Shown here piece by piece: positions 37,721 to 48,422 of a DNA stretch of 64,000 nucleotides. Position 1 is the first letter of the stretch. Each line of letters begins with the position of its first letter. The translations under genes were made by a program, and so were the position numbers. Below the pieces are notes generated by a model, which worked only from the letters and a program-made list of their open reading frames with translations, did no database searches and had not been told where the DNA came from. The DNA is from Acaricomes phytoseiuli DSM 14247 (GTDB lineage: Bacteria > Actinomycetota > Actinomycetes > Actinomycetales > Micrococcaceae): NCBI RefSeq assembly GCF_000376245.1, contig NZ_AQXM01000060.1:46106-110105 (forward strand). The letters run 5' to 3'.

Positions 37721-38701
37721 ATGGCGTTGACGGCAGCAGTCAAAGAGGAACTGGCGCGCCTTGAAGTGCGCAAATCCTCGGTTCGCAAAGCCGAGGTGTC
37801 CGCGATGCTGCGCTTCTCCGGAGGGCTGCACATCATCTCAGGGCGCATCGTCATCGAAGCCGAAGTCGATCTTGCCGCAACCGCACGCCGGCTGCGGCAG
37901 GCGATTACCGAACTCTATGGGCACCAGAGCGAGATCATCGTGGTCTCCGGAGGTGGTTTGAGGCGGGGTAACCGCTATGTTGTGCGAGTGGTCCGCGAGG
38001 GGGAGGCCCTGGCTCGACAGACCGGCCTGCTCGATAACCGTGGACGCCCCGTGCGTGGCCTGCCATCGCTTGTGGTCAACGGCTCCACTGCTGATGCTGA
38101 GGCAGTGTGGCGCGGTGTATTCCTGGCTCACGGTTCGCTCACTGAACCGGGGCGCTCATCCGCACTGGAAGTCACCTGCCCGGGCCCGGAAGCCGCTCTG
38201 GCTCTCGTGGGCGCTGCCCGCAGGCTCGATATCTCCGCCAAGGCCAGGGAGGTCCGCGGAATCGATAGGGTGGTGATCCGCGACGGCGATACCATCGCAG
38301 CCCTGCTCACTCGAATGGGCGCGCATGGAACCCTGTTGTCTTGGGAAGAGCGGCGGATGCGCAAAGAAGTCCGGGCCACCGCGAACCGGCTGGCGAATTT
38401 CGATGATGCGAATCTGCGCCGTTCGGCGCAAGCCGCGGTGGCGGCCGGGGCCAGGGTCGGAAGGGCCCTAGAGATCCTGGGTGAGGATGTCCCGGACCAT
38501 CTCAAATACGCCGGAGAGCTGCGCGTGGCGCATAAGCAGGCGAGTCTCGATGAGTTGGGTAGGCTCGCGGACCCGCCGCTGACGAAGGATGCTATCGCCG
38601 GGCGGATCCGCAGACTTCTGGCTATGGCGGATAAGCGAGCCGGGGAGCTGGGCGTTCCGGGAACGGAGTCGTCCGTGACTGCGGAGATGCTGGAGGAATA
38701 G
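37721..38701 (+). CDS. whiA: DNA-binding protein WhiA
   Basis: 326-aa regulator of sporulation or cell division in Gram-positive bacteria. N-terminal LAGLIDADG-homing-endonuclease-like domain without catalytic function (residues of about 20-210) and a C-terminal HTH ([26 protein letters not shown]). Conserved starts are [15 protein letters not shown] and [17 protein letters not shown]. This genome group does not sporulate, so a division-related role is the more likely. It lies 102 nt after yvcK. Confidence 0.95.
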   Translation: MALTAAVKEELARLEVRKSSVRKAEVSAMLRFSGGLHIISGRIVIEAEVDLAATARRLRQAITELYGHQSEIIVVSGGGLRRGNRYVVRVVREGEALARQTGLLDNRGRPVRGLPSLVVNGSTADAEAVWRGVFLAHGSLTEPGRSSALEVTCPGPEAALALVGAARRLDISAKAREVRGIDRVVIRDGDTIAALLTRMGAHGTLLSWEERRMRKEVRATANRLANFDDANLRRSAQAAVAAGARVGRALEILGEDVPDHLKYAGELRVAHKQASLDELGRLADPPLTKDAIAGRIRRLLAMADKRAGELGVPGTESSVTAEMLEE

Positions 38702-38783
38702 CTTCCGGGTTGCCGGAGTTACCTGTCATAGAGGGCTGCCAATGAGGTAGAACTGGAAAGACAGAGAAAATTATGGTGCGGTT

Positions 38784-38798
38784 CGCATCTACGATGCG
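38784..38798. promoter_or_regulatory. Candidate operator in the sodA promoter
   Basis: Perfect dyad CGCATC-TAC-GATGCG, extendable by a T-G pair, placed where transcription would begin from TATGGT at 38772-38777. The regulator is unknown. It could also form a hairpin in the leader. Confidence 0.35.
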
Positions 38799-38824
38799 GA
38801 TCTGCACCCGAGGATGGAGGAATC

Positions 38825-39460
38825 GTGACCTTTACGCAGTACACACTTCCCGAACTGCCCTACGATTACGCTGCTCTGGAGCCGTATATCTCAGCGCGAA
38901 TCATGGAACTGCACCACGATAAGCACCACGCCAATTATGTCAAGGGTGCCAACACCGCTCTGGAGCGGATGGCGGAAGCCCGAGAGAACAACGACTTCAC
39001 CTTCATCAACCAGCTGTCCAAGGATCTGGCATTCAATGTGGGCGGCCACGTGAATCACTCGATCTTCTGGAACAATCTCTCCCCTGAGGGCGGCGACCGT
39101 CCGGAGGGTGAGTTGGCCTCGGCCATCGACGAAGCTTTCGGCTCCTTCGAGGCCTTCCAAGCGCAGTTCAACGCGGCGGCCTTGGGCCTGCAGGGTTCCG
39201 GCTGGGCGATTTTGGCCTATGAGCCGATCGGCGGGAACCTGGTCATCGAGCAGCTCTATGATCAGCAGGCGAACGTGCCGGTGGCCACCACTCCCTTGCT
39301 CATGCTCGATATGTGGGAGCACGCCTTCTACCTCGACTATGTGAACATCAAGGCCGACTACGTTAAAGCGTTCTGGAGCATCGTCAACTGGCCGGATGTC
39401 ACACAGCGCTTCGAAGCCGCTCGTTCCGGCGCTAAAGCCCTGGTCGTCGTCGAGCAGTAG
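38825..39460 (+). CDS. sodA: Superoxide dismutase (Mn/Fe type)
   Basis: 211-aa cytoplasmic superoxide dismutase. Metal ligands are His30 in ELHHDKHH, His78 in HVNHSIFW, Asp162 and His166 in DMWEHAFYLDY. GLQGSGWAILAYEP is the central signature. The residue pattern resembles Mn/cambialistic enzymes, but the metal cannot be fixed by eye. GTG 38825 follows GGAGGAA. A terminator is found 57 nt after the stop. Confidence 0.95.
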   Translation: MTFTQYTLPELPYDYAALEPYISARIMELHHDKHHANYVKGANTALERMAEARENNDFTFINQLSKDLAFNVGGHVNHSIFWNNLSPEGGDRPEGELASAIDEAFGSFEAFQAQFNAAALGLQGSGWAILAYEPIGGNLVIEQLYDQQANVPVATTPLLMLDMWEHAFYLDYVNIKADYVKAFWSIVNWPDVTQRFEAARSGAKALVVVEQ

Positions 39461-39516
39461 GCTCTGTTCGACCGCAAGAATAAGTGCGAGTTCAGCCCCG
39501 AGCTGCCGCATTCGGC

Positions 39517-39548
39517 AAGCTTGCCCCTGCGATCGCGGGGGCAAGCTT
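39517..39548 (+). terminator. Terminator after sodA
   Basis: Perfect 11-bp stem AAGCTTGCCCC / GGGGCAAGCTT (39517-39527, 39538-39548) with a 10-nt loop, followed by CTTT. Confidence 0.75.
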
Positions 39549-40792
<1,244 letters not shown>

Positions 40793-40836
40793 ACCACCCC
40801 AACGGCAGCGTTGATGAGAAGTTGATCAAAAACTGA

Positions 40837-40887
40837 GGCAGAGGCCCCGGCCGATCCGGTTCTGCCGGGTGGACGGGGGCTTCTGCC
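40837..40887 (+). other. Hairpin in the gap-pgk spacer
   Basis: 12-bp stem with one G-U pair (40837-40848 / 40876-40887) and a 27-nt loop. It has no T tract. It may attenuate or protect the gap transcript end. Confidence 0.5.
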
Positions 40888-40913
40888 ACACGAGTGCTTG
40901 CTCCAGCAGGCGC

Positions 40914-40919
40914 TAGGCT
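40914..40919 (+). promoter_or_regulatory. -10 box, leaderless pgk transcript
   Basis: TAGGCT lies exactly 6 nt before the pgk ATG. The intervening GGAAGG could also serve as a close Shine-Dalgarno on read-through mRNA from gap. Confidence 0.5.
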
Positions 40920-40925
40920 GGAAGG

Positions 40926-42176
40926 ATGAGCTTGCATACTCTTGAGGAATTGCTGGATGAAGGGATCCGGGGCCGTTACGTTCTGCTCCGGAGCGACCTG
41001 AACGTTCCGCTGACCGAGGCTGAGGATAGCGCCGAGGGCACTCGGAAAGTCAGTGATGACGGCCGTATCCGGGCGTCCCTTCCAGTCATCGAGAAATTAG
41101 CCAAGGCCGGTGCCCGGGTGCTGGTTCTGGCGCATCTGGGCCGCCCCAAAGGCGAAGCGGAGGCCAAATACTCGTTACGCCCCGCCGTCGACCGGCTGGC
41201 GGAACTCACCGAGGTGCCGGTGGCTCTTGCCCCGCAGACCGTGAGCGAGGCGGCACAGCAGGCCGCTCAGGGCCTCCAGGACGGTTCCGTGCTGGTCCTG
41301 GAGAACGTCAGATTCGATCCCAGGGAGACTTCCAAGGACGTTGACGAACGGCAGGCTCTGGCTCGTGACTTCATCGCCCTGGCCGGGGAGAACCCCGCCT
41401 ATGTGGATGACGCCTTTGGTGCGGTGCATCGCCGGCACGCGAGTGTCGCCGAACTCGCGGAGGCGCTGCCGAGCTATCAGGGCGATCTGGTCCGTACCGA
41501 GCTCGAGGTGCTGCGCAAGCTCACGGAGAACCCGGAACGGCCTTATGCGGTGATCCTGGGCGGTTCCAAAGTCTCCGATAAGCTCGCGGTCATCGAGAAC
41601 CTGATCGGCAAGGCGGACAGCATCCTGGTGGGTGGGGGAATGCTCTTCACTTTCCTAGCAGCTCAGGGCCATGCAGTAGGAGCCAGCCTGCTGGAGAAGG
41701 ATCAGATCGACACTGTCGCCGAATACCTGCGCCGAGCGGAAGCCGCTGGCACCAAGGTCATTCTCCCGAGCGATGTCGTGGTCGCGGAGAGCTTCAGCGC
41801 TGATGCGGCCCACGAGACCGTGCCCGCCGATGGCATCGAGAGCAGTTCCTTCGCCAGCTCCGGCATTGGCCTGGACATCGGGCCGCGCACCGCCCAGGAG
41901 TTCGCCGAACAGATCGAGCAGGCTCGGACGGTGTTCTGGAACGGCCCGATGGGCGTCTTCGAGTTCCCCGCCTTCGCCGCCGGCACCCGAGCTGTCGCCC
42001 AGGCGCTCGTGGACAGCCCGGCGTTCAGTGTGGTCGGCGGCGGCGATTCGGCTGCAGCCGTGCGCAGCCTCGGCTTCTCGGATTCAGATTTCGGCCATAT
42101 CTCCACTGGAGGCGGTGCGAGCCTGGAATACCTGGAAGGCAAGCAGCTGCCGGGTCTGACCGCATTAGAACGATAG
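40926..42176 (+). CDS. pgk: Phosphoglycerate kinase
   Basis: 416-aa glycolytic kinase making ATP from 1,3-bisphosphoglycerate. Conserved parts: RYVLLRSDLNVPLTE (about 17-31), VLAHLGRPKGE near 62, VLENVRFDPRE near 124, YVDDAFGAVHR near 159, and the C-terminal nucleotide site GPMGVFEFPAFAAGT with the final GGGDSAAAV and STGGGASLEYLEG. Full length. Its TAG stop provides the first half of the putative tpiA -10 box. Confidence 0.97.
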   Translation: MSLHTLEELLDEGIRGRYVLLRSDLNVPLTEAEDSAEGTRKVSDDGRIRASLPVIEKLAKAGARVLVLAHLGRPKGEAEAKYSLRPAVDRLAELTEVPVALAPQTVSEAAQQAAQGLQDGSVLVLENVRFDPRETSKDVDERQALARDFIALAGENPAYVDDAFGAVHRRHASVAELAEALPSYQGDLVRTELEVLRKLTENPERPYAVILGGSKVSDKLAVIENLIGKADSILVGGGMLFTFLAAQGHAVGASLLEKDQIDTVAEYLRRAEAAGTKVILPSDVVVAESFSADAAHETVPADGIESSSFASSGIGLDIGPRTAQEFAEQIEQARTVFWNGPMGVFEFPAFAAGTRAVAQALVDSPAFSVVGGGDSAAAVRSLGFSDSDFGHISTGGGASLEYLEGKQLPGLTALER

Positions 42177-42179
42177 GAT
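42174..42179 (+). promoter_or_regulatory. -10 box overlapping the pgk stop codon
   Basis: TAGGAT begins with the pgk TAG stop and is 6 nt from the tpiA GTG at 42186, consistent with a leaderless tpiA transcript inside the glycolytic run. Confidence 0.5.
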
Positions 42180-42185
42180 GATCGG

Positions 42186-43001
42186 GTGACTTCATCGACG
42201 AACGGTACATTTGACCGTACACCGCTCATCGCAGGCAATTGGAAGATGAACATGGACCATGTCCAGGGCATCACCTTATTGCAGAAACTGGCGTGGACAC
42301 TCGCAGACGCCAAGCATGACTTCGAACGGGTGGAGGTCGTGGTCTTCCCGCCCTTCACCGACCTCCGTGGCGTGCAGACCCTCGTGCAGGGTGACCAGCT
42401 CCCGGTCAAGTACGGGGCGCAGGATCTGTCCGAACACGATTCGGGAGCCTACACGGGTGATATCTCCGGCGCGTTCCTGTCCAGGCTCGGCTGCCGCTAC
42501 GTCCTGGTCGGGCACAGCGAACGCCGCACGATTCACGGCGAAGACGACGATCTGCTGGCCCGCAAAGTGCAGGCGGCCTACCGTCATGACCTGATCCCGA
42601 TGCTCTGCCTCGGGGAGGGCCTGGAGATGCGTCAGGCGGGCGAGCACGTGCAACACACCCTCGCGCAGCTGCGCAAAGCCGTGGCAGGCCTCAGCGAAGA
42701 GCAGGCCGCCGAGCTGGTCGTCGCGTACGAGCCGGTGTGGGCAATCGGCACCGGAGAAGTCGCCGGCCCGGCAGATGCTCAGGAGATGTGCGCCGCCCTG
42801 CGCGCGGAACTCGCTGAGATCTTCGGCGAGCATGTCGCACAGAAAGTACGGCTGCTCTATGGGGGGTCGGTCAAAGCCGCGAATGTGGCTTCGATCCTGC
42901 GGGAACGCGATGTTGACGGCGTGCTCGTGGGCGGCGCCAGCCTAGACGTCGCAGAATTTGCTAATATTGCCAGGTTCGAGTCGCATTTAGTGACAGACTG
43001 A
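42186..43001 (+). CDS. tpiA: Triosephosphate isomerase
   Basis: 271-aa (beta/alpha)8 isomerase interconverting dihydroxyacetone phosphate and glyceraldehyde-3-phosphate. Catalytic residues: Lys20 in AGNWKMN, His110 in VGHSERR and Glu182 in [11 protein letters not shown]. The phosphate-binding [10 protein letters not shown] and [11 protein letters not shown] are intact. The start is GTG 42186, 9 nt after the pgk stop. Confidence 0.97.
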   Translation: MTSSTNGTFDRTPLIAGNWKMNMDHVQGITLLQKLAWTLADAKHDFERVEVVVFPPFTDLRGVQTLVQGDQLPVKYGAQDLSEHDSGAYTGDISGAFLSRLGCRYVLVGHSERRTIHGEDDDLLARKVQAAYRHDLIPMLCLGEGLEMRQAGEHVQHTLAQLRKAVAGLSEEQAAELVVAYEPVWAIGTGEVAGPADAQEMCAALRAELAEIFGEHVAQKVRLLYGGSVKAANVASILRERDVDGVLVGGASLDVAEFANIARFESHLVTD

Positions 43002-43061
43002 GTTGGCGCAGATCACCACTGTGTTAATCGTTGAGTTGAAACAACCTTCGGAAGGTTAAGC

Positions 43062-43313
43062 ATGGAAGTCCTGACTATCATCCTTCAGATCCTCTTGGGC
43101 ATTACGTCATTTCTGCTCACCATGCTGATCTTGATGCATAAAGGGCGCGGCGGCGGCCTATCGGATATGTTTGGCGGCGGTATGACCTCTTCGCTGAGCT
43201 CCTCCGGAGTAGCTGAGCGCAACCTCAACCGCTTCACGGTGATCCTGAGTCTGCTCTGGGTTTCCGTGATCGTCGCCCTGGGCCTGGTAATCAAGTTCTC
43301 TTCAGTATCCTGA
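43062..43313 (+). CDS. secG: Preprotein translocase subunit SecG
   Basis: 83-aa membrane subunit of the SecYEG channel. Two hydrophobic helices (about 5-23 and 59-80) flank the conserved loop MHKGRGGGLSDMFGGG. The Shine-Dalgarno GGAAGG (43050-43055) lies within a small dyad AACCTT-CGG-AAGGTT. It is followed by a strong terminator shared with the convergent pentose-phosphate operon. Confidence 0.95.
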   Translation: MEVLTIILQILLGITSFLLTMLILMHKGRGGGLSDMFGGGMTSSLSSSGVAERNLNRFTVILSLLWVSVIVALGLVIKFSSVS

Positions 43314-43340
43314 AGAACTATCTGAAGACCTCATAACGAT

Positions 43341-43377
43341 CGAGGGGCGGCCGGTCCACTGGACCGGCCGCCCTTCG
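43341..43377. terminator. Bidirectional terminator secG / pgl
   Basis: 17-bp stem with one G-U pair (43341-43357 / 43361-43377) and loop ACT, between convergent secG and pgl. A tandem GTTTAAAGC pair follows at 43380-43397. Confidence 0.85.
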
Positions 43378-43402
43378 TCGTTTAAAGCGTTTAAAGCGTT
43401 GT

Positions 43403-44242
43403 TCAGCTACCTTGCAGGATGAGGTTCTGCGGCACTTTGGCCGCCGCCTCTTGGTCGAGGAGCCATAACGTCTTATCCAGCCCCTGCGGGCCGGCTGCGG
43501 GAACCTGCACGGGGCTGGCTCCGGCCAGTGCCAGACCGACCGCACCGGCTTTATCGCTACCGGCGACCACAAGCCAGATCTCCTGAGCCGAGTTGATCGT
43601 GGGCAAAGTCAACGAGACCCGCTCCGGCGGCGGCTTGGGTGAATTCTGCACCCCGACCACCGTCTGGTCCTTCACCCGGATTCCTGCCATCTCCGGGAAC
43701 AAGGAGGCGATATGGGCATCCGGCCCGATGCCCAGAAGAAGCACATCGAAACGCGGCAAAGCTCGGCGCAGAGCAGCTGCACCGTCATGGGCCTCCGGCT
43801 GCTTGTCATCGTCGCTGGAATGAATCTCCCGCTCGGCCGCTGCCTTGAGCTCAGCAGCATAAGCCTCTGCGGCGGCTTCCGGGTCGGAGAACCGGTCACT
43901 ACCTCCCATCCGGTGCACCCGCTCCGGGTCGACATCGATCTGGGAGAGCAGAGCGTCCCACGCCTGCTGGCCGTTCGATTCCTCATCGTCTGCGGGCACG
44001 AAGCGCTCGTCACCCCACCAGAAGTTGACCTTGGACCAGTCCACTGCTGAACACGCTGGGGAGTCAACGATGGCTCGCAGCGTGGCGATGCCCACGCTGC
44101 CGCCGGTCAGCACGACCGTCGCTTCACCGCGTTCATTCTGCACATCCAGAAGCTTCGTGATGAGCCTGGCTGCTGTCGTGGCTGCTAGCACCTCGGAACT
44201 CGGGTGAATATTGATTCTGGTCACGGCCTGCCCCCCGGTCAT
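43403..44242 (-). CDS. pgl: 6-phosphogluconolactonase
   Basis: 279-aa hydrolase of the oxidative pentose-phosphate pathway, DevB/SOL family. Seen: VLTGGSVGIATLRAI, the motif WWGDERFVPADDEESN typical of lactonases, a variable Asp-rich insertion and LLGIGPDAHIASLFP with MSLTLP-like SLTLPTINSA. Start ATG 44242 overlaps the opcA stop (ATGA), so it is translationally coupled. It is the last gene of the tkt-tal-pgi-zwf-opcA-pgl operon. Confidence 0.94.
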   Translation of the reverse strand: MTGGQAVTRINIHPSSEVLAATTAARLITKLLDVQNERGEATVVLTGGSVGIATLRAIVDSPACSAVDWSKVNFWWGDERFVPADDEESNGQQAWDALLSQIDVDPERVHRMGGSDRFSDPEAAAEAYAAELKAAAEREIHSSDDDKQPEAHDGAAALRRALPRFDVLLLGIGPDAHIASLFPEMAGIRVKDQTVVGVQNSPKPPPERVSLTLPTINSAQEIWLVVAGSDKAGAVGLALAGASPVQVPAAGPQGLDKTLWLLDQEAAAKVPQNLILQGS

Positions 44243-45198
44243 CCGCGGCCTCCTTCTGCTGAGCGACTACTGTGTTTGAGCTCGGGTAGTTCGTTGACTA
44301 TGGTCTCTCCGAAGACTTCGTCCGGGTCGAGCCGACGCAACTCCTCGGAAAGACAGTCTTGCAGGGACCGTCGTGGAAGGGAAATACGCTGCTCCGGCTG
44401 GCCAGGCTGAGTGATAGTGGCGTTGCCGTCGTTTTCCGGGCGGTGGATCTCCAGCGGCCCGGCGGCCCGGTCCAGGACGACGCGGTGCAGACCGGTGCCA
44501 GCAGCCCCCTCGGCCACTGTGGCCGGAACCTGCAGGCTCTTCTGCAGCCAGGCCGCCAGCAGCAGAGTGCTCGGCGAATCGGCTGCGCCTTCGACGAGCA
44601 CCGAGCGGACCGGATCCTCCGCCAGGTCGTCGAGCTGATCCAGGGCCGAAGCCAGCTGCACCCGCCAGCCGGTCAGCCGGGTCCACGCCAGGTCGGTATC
44701 GCCTTCGTGGTAATTCTCGCTGAGCGTCTTCAGTGCCCGGGCCGGGGCCGTCTCATTGGAGGAGTCGGTGATCCGTCGGTGCGCTATTTTGCCGATATCG
44801 GTCTGCGCCGCGGTCTCCGGCATCCGATCCGGCCACCAGGCCACAATCGGGGCGTCCGGCAGCAGCAGCGCCGCGACGAGCGAGTCGCCCTGAGCACAGA
44901 GACTGCCCTGTGCATGTAACACGATGACCTCCGAGGCCCCCGCGTCACCCCCCACTCGGATTTGGGCATTGAGTTGAGTTTCAGCTGAGGTGTCTCCTTC
45001 AACCAGCACGATGATCCGGCAGGAGTGCTCGCGGCTGGCCAGATTCGCGGCATCGATCGCCGCTTCCTCCTGCCCTTCCTCGGTGAGCACGATAAGAGTC
45101 AGCACCCGGCCCAGAGCGACGACTCCGCCCTGCTCCCGCATGGACTGGACCTCCTTGGAGACCTTCGATGTCGTGGTATCTGGCAGATCGACGATCAC
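44239..45198 (-). CDS. opcA: Glucose-6-phosphate dehydrogenase assembly protein OpcA
   Basis: 319-aa redox-sensitive activator of G6PDH, found next to zwf in actinobacteria and cyanobacteria. The N-terminus MIVDLPDTTTSKV and the C-terminal part with WWPDRMPE, AWTRLTGWR and RLDPDEVFGETI are family-typical. I chose GTG 45198, which overlaps the zwf TGA by 4 nt. A TTG at 45210 is the only longer option and adds four non-conserved residues. Confidence 0.93.
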   Translation of the reverse strand: MIVDLPDTTTSKVSKEVQSMREQGGVVALGRVLTLIVLTEEGQEEAAIDAANLASREHSCRIIVLVEGDTSAETQLNAQIRVGGDAGASEVIVLHAQGSLCAQGDSLVAALLLPDAPIVAWWPDRMPETAAQTDIGKIAHRRITDSSNETAPARALKTLSENYHEGDTDLAWTRLTGWRVQLASALDQLDDLAEDPVRSVLVEGAADSPSTLLLAAWLQKSLQVPATVAEGAAGTGLHRVVLDRAAGPLEIHRPENDGNATITQPGQPEQRISLPRRSLQDCLSEELRRLDPDEVFGETIVNELPELKHSSRSAEGGRG

Positions 45199-46742
45199 GG
45201 TCTTCTCCAATTCCGTCCATCACGGACTAGTAATTCATCGGCAGAAGCCGGGCCCCAACTGCCCGGTGCGTAGCTTTCCGGCGGGCTATTTCCTGCGGCC
45301 CAGTACTCTTCGAACGGATCGAGGATCTTCCAGGACAGCTCGACTTCCTGATGCCGCGGGAAGAGCGGCGGTTCGCCGAGGAGCACATCGAGGATCAGGC
45401 GTTCGTAGGCCTCCGGACTGGATTCGGTGAAGGCGTGGCCGTAGCCGAAGTCCATGGTGACATCCCGGACTTCCATCTGCGTCCCGGGAACCTTCGAGCC
45501 GAAGCGGATGGTGACGCCTTCATCGGGTTGCACCCGAATGACCACCGCGTTCTGGCCGAATTCGCCTTCGCCATGATCGGTGAAGAGCAGGTTGGGCGCT
45601 TTTTTGAACACCACCGCGATCTCGGTGACCCTGCGGCCCAGCCGCTTGCCCGTCCGCAGATAAAACGGTACGCCGGCCCAGCGCCGGGTGTTGATGTAGA
45701 GCCGGATGGCAGCGTAGGTCTCAGTGTTCGAGTCGGCTGGGATCCCCTCTTCCTCGAGATAGCCCAGGACTTTCTCACCGCCCTGCCAGCCACCGGCGAA
45801 CTGGCCTCTGGCAGAAGCCGCCCCCAGGTCTTCCGGGAGCTTGACCGCGGCCAGTACCTTTTCTTTCTCCGCCCGCAGGTCATCGGCGTTGAAGGAGATC
45901 GGCTCTTCCATCGTGGTCAGAGCGAGTAGCTGCAGCAGATGATTCTGGATCACATCGCGAGCGGCCCCCACCCCGTCGTAATAACCAGCCCGACCATCAG
46001 TGCCGATATCCTCGGCCATGGTGATCTGCACATGGTCCACATACTTGGCGTTCCACAACGGCTCGAAGAGCTGGTTGGCGAAGCGCAGGGCGAGGAGGTT
46101 CTGCACGGTCTCCTTGCCCAGATAATGGTCGATGCGGAACACCGAATCCGGCGGGAAAACGGATTCCACCACGTCATTGAGCGCCCGGGCCGAAGTCAGG
46201 TCGTGGCCGAAAGGCTTCTCGATGACCACCCGGCGCCAATGCCCGTCCTCGGACTGCGCGAGGCCGTGCTCGGAGAGCTGGCGGCAGACCTGTTCGAAAG
46301 CCTTGGGTGGGATGGAGAGGTAGAAGGCGTAATTGCCTTTCGTGCCCCGCTCGGTATCCAGCTGCTCCAGCGTCTGCTTGAGTTGCTCAAAGGCTTCGTG
46401 ATCGTCGAACTCGCCTTTCACGAAACGGATGCCCTCGGCGAGCTGTTTCCACACCGCCTCGTTGTAGGGCGTCCGCGAATGCGCTTTGACCGCGGTTCTG
46501 ACTTCTTCGGCGAATTCCTCATCGTTCCAGTCCCGCCGCCCGAACCCCACCAGGGCGAAGCTCGGGGGCAGCAGGCCGCGATTGGCCAGGTCATAGACCG
46601 CGGGCATGAGCTTCTTACGGGCCAGATCCCCGGTGACTCCGAAGATTACTAGGGCAGAGGGCCCGGCGACTCGGGACAGCCGGCGATCCCGAGGATCCCG
46701 CAGCGGGTTGGCAAGAGCCTGGGAACCGTTGCGGTGGCTCAT
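45195..46742 (-). CDS. zwf: Glucose-6-phosphate 1-dehydrogenase
   Basis: 515-aa NADP-dependent enzyme that opens the oxidative pentose-phosphate pathway. Nucleotide-binding GVTGDLARKK (35-44), the active-site block RIDHYLGKETVQN starting at 203 with Lys210, and EKPFGHDLTSA (175-185). ATG 46742 overlaps the pgi stop (ATGA). OpcA follows immediately and is its activator. Confidence 0.97.
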   Translation of the reverse strand: MSHRNGSQALANPLRDPRDRRLSRVAGPSALVIFGVTGDLARKKLMPAVYDLANRGLLPPSFALVGFGRRDWNDEEFAEEVRTAVKAHSRTPYNEAVWKQLAEGIRFVKGEFDDHEAFEQLKQTLEQLDTERGTKGNYAFYLSIPPKAFEQVCRQLSEHGLAQSEDGHWRRVVIEKPFGHDLTSARALNDVVESVFPPDSVFRIDHYLGKETVQNLLALRFANQLFEPLWNAKYVDHVQITMAEDIGTDGRAGYYDGVGAARDVIQNHLLQLLALTTMEEPISFNADDLRAEKEKVLAAVKLPEDLGAASARGQFAGGWQGGEKVLGYLEEEGIPADSNTETYAAIRLYINTRRWAGVPFYLRTGKRLGRRVTEIAVVFKKAPNLLFTDHGEGEFGQNAVVIRVQPDEGVTIRFGSKVPGTQMEVRDVTMDFGYGHAFTESSPEAYERLILDVLLGEPPLFPRHQEVELSWKILDPFEEYWAAGNSPPESYAPGSWGPASADELLVRDGRNWRRP

Positions 46743-48417
46743 ACGTTGCCGGCCAGTTCCGCTATCGCGCTTTCCAGTTGGGCGATTCCATCCGCGCGAT
46801 CAAGCAAGTTCAGGCGCAGCACCGGCCGGCCGTGGTCGGCGAGTACCTCGGCGTCCCCGGTGGCCTGCGCCTGGATCAGCTCACCGAAGCTGAACGGCCG
46901 TTCCGGGATATCCAGGTCGGTATCCGACGCCGCGGTGATCTGCAGGAACACCCCGATCGCGGGGCCGCCCTTGTGGAACTGCCCCGTGGAGTGCAGGAAT
47001 CTGGGGCCCCAGCCGAAGGTCACCGGCCGCCCGGCCACCGCGGCGAGCTGATCTCGGATGCCTGCGAGTGAAGCGTGCCTCACCCGGTCTAGATACGCCT
47101 GAACGCTCAGGTAGCCGTCCTCAGGAAGCTGCCCGAGGAGATCACGCAGAGCTTCGATCACGGCGGTGTCGGAGCCGTTCCGGGAGGCCCGGATCGCCGG
47201 CTCCAACCAGTCCGAGCCCTGGGGGAGTGCGCGCACCTCGATGGCGCGCTCCACGAAGGCCGGTTCCGGGCTCTCCGGCCGGTTGTCCAGCAGATCCCTG
47301 GCCGCGGCCTTGGCTGCCTCGACATCGGGCTGGTCGAAAGGATTGATGCCCAGCAGTTTCCCCGCGACGGCGACGGCGACTTCCCACAGCAGCATCTGCG
47401 CGGCGACCCCGCCGATCGGTGCATCGGCACCTGATGCCAGGACGACTTCATCGCCCTGGGGGGTGGCGTCGCTATCGGCGGCCACCATCCGGACCAGCAG
47501 TACATCAGAAGCCTGATCGGAGACCTCAGGGGACTGCGGGTCCGCCACGACGGGCAGCAGCCCGGTGCCGAGCTTTCCGGTGGATTCGGCGATCAGCTGC
47601 TCTGCCCAGTCCGCGAAACCGGGGATCGGCGAGCCTTCGTTGACGATCACGATCTTGTTCCGCAGCGGCTGTGTGCCGCCCAGGGCGCTGCCGAGCGCCA
47701 GGCCGATGTTGTCGGCGGCATCTTCGCGGAGCGATTCAGCGGCTTCCTCGGCTTCGTCCAGAAGCGCCTGGATATTCACCCCGGCCAGTCCGGCGGGGAC
47801 CAGCCCGAAGGCAGTGAGCGCGGAGTACCGGCCGCCCACATTCGGGTCGGCGTTGAAGACCTCGCGGTATCCAGCGTCTCTGGCGAGCTGATCGAGCGGA
47901 GAGCCGGGATCCGTGACCACGACGATGCGTTGCTGCGGCTCGATTCCTGCTTTCTGGAACTCTTCCGCGAAGACGCGGCGCTGGGAGTCCGTTTCCACCG
48001 TGGAGCCAGACTTCGAAGAGACCACGAGCACCGTGCGCTCCAGCTGGTCGGCCAGAGCGCTCCGGACCTGCTCGGGGTCCGTCGAATCGAGGACCGTGAG
48101 CGCTACGCCTGCCGCGGCGGTGATGACCTCGGGAGCCAGGGAAGAACCCCCCATTCCGGCGAGGACCACGTGATCCACCCCTTCCTGGCGGAGTTCCTCG
48201 CGCAGCGCGCTGATGCGCTGCACGAGCGGGGCGGAGACCTCCGGCGCGTTCACCCAGCCCAGGCGGATGGCAGCTTCGGATTCGGCTTCAGGCCCCCAGA
48301 GCGCGGGGTCTTGCGTGAAGAGGCGGCTCGCGAAACGGTCTTCGACGAGGCCGGGTACATGATGCTGCGCCGCTGCTTCTGCGGCGCCGCTGGCTGCGTA
48401 GAAAATGCTGGACATCG
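46739..48417 (-). CDS. pgi: Glucose-6-phosphate isomerase
   Basis: 559-aa isomerase linking glycolysis and the pentose-phosphate pathway. SIS-type sugar-phosphate motif VVSSKSGSTVETDSQ, GMGGSSLAPEV and the C-terminal catalytic region are visible. The divergent actinobacterial form is less like E. coli Pgi. The start is ATG 48417 (MSSIFYAAS), preceded by GAAAGGG and 5 nt after the tal stop. A longer in-frame extension to 48643 runs antiparallel-free through tal and has no family similarity. Confidence 0.92.
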
Positions 48418-48422
48418 CTGAG

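Noticed and set aside
43380..43397. Tandem GTTTAAAGC pair, with another copy at 52000-52008
   Set aside because: Too short and A+T-rich to be distinguished from chance; no link between the two places.
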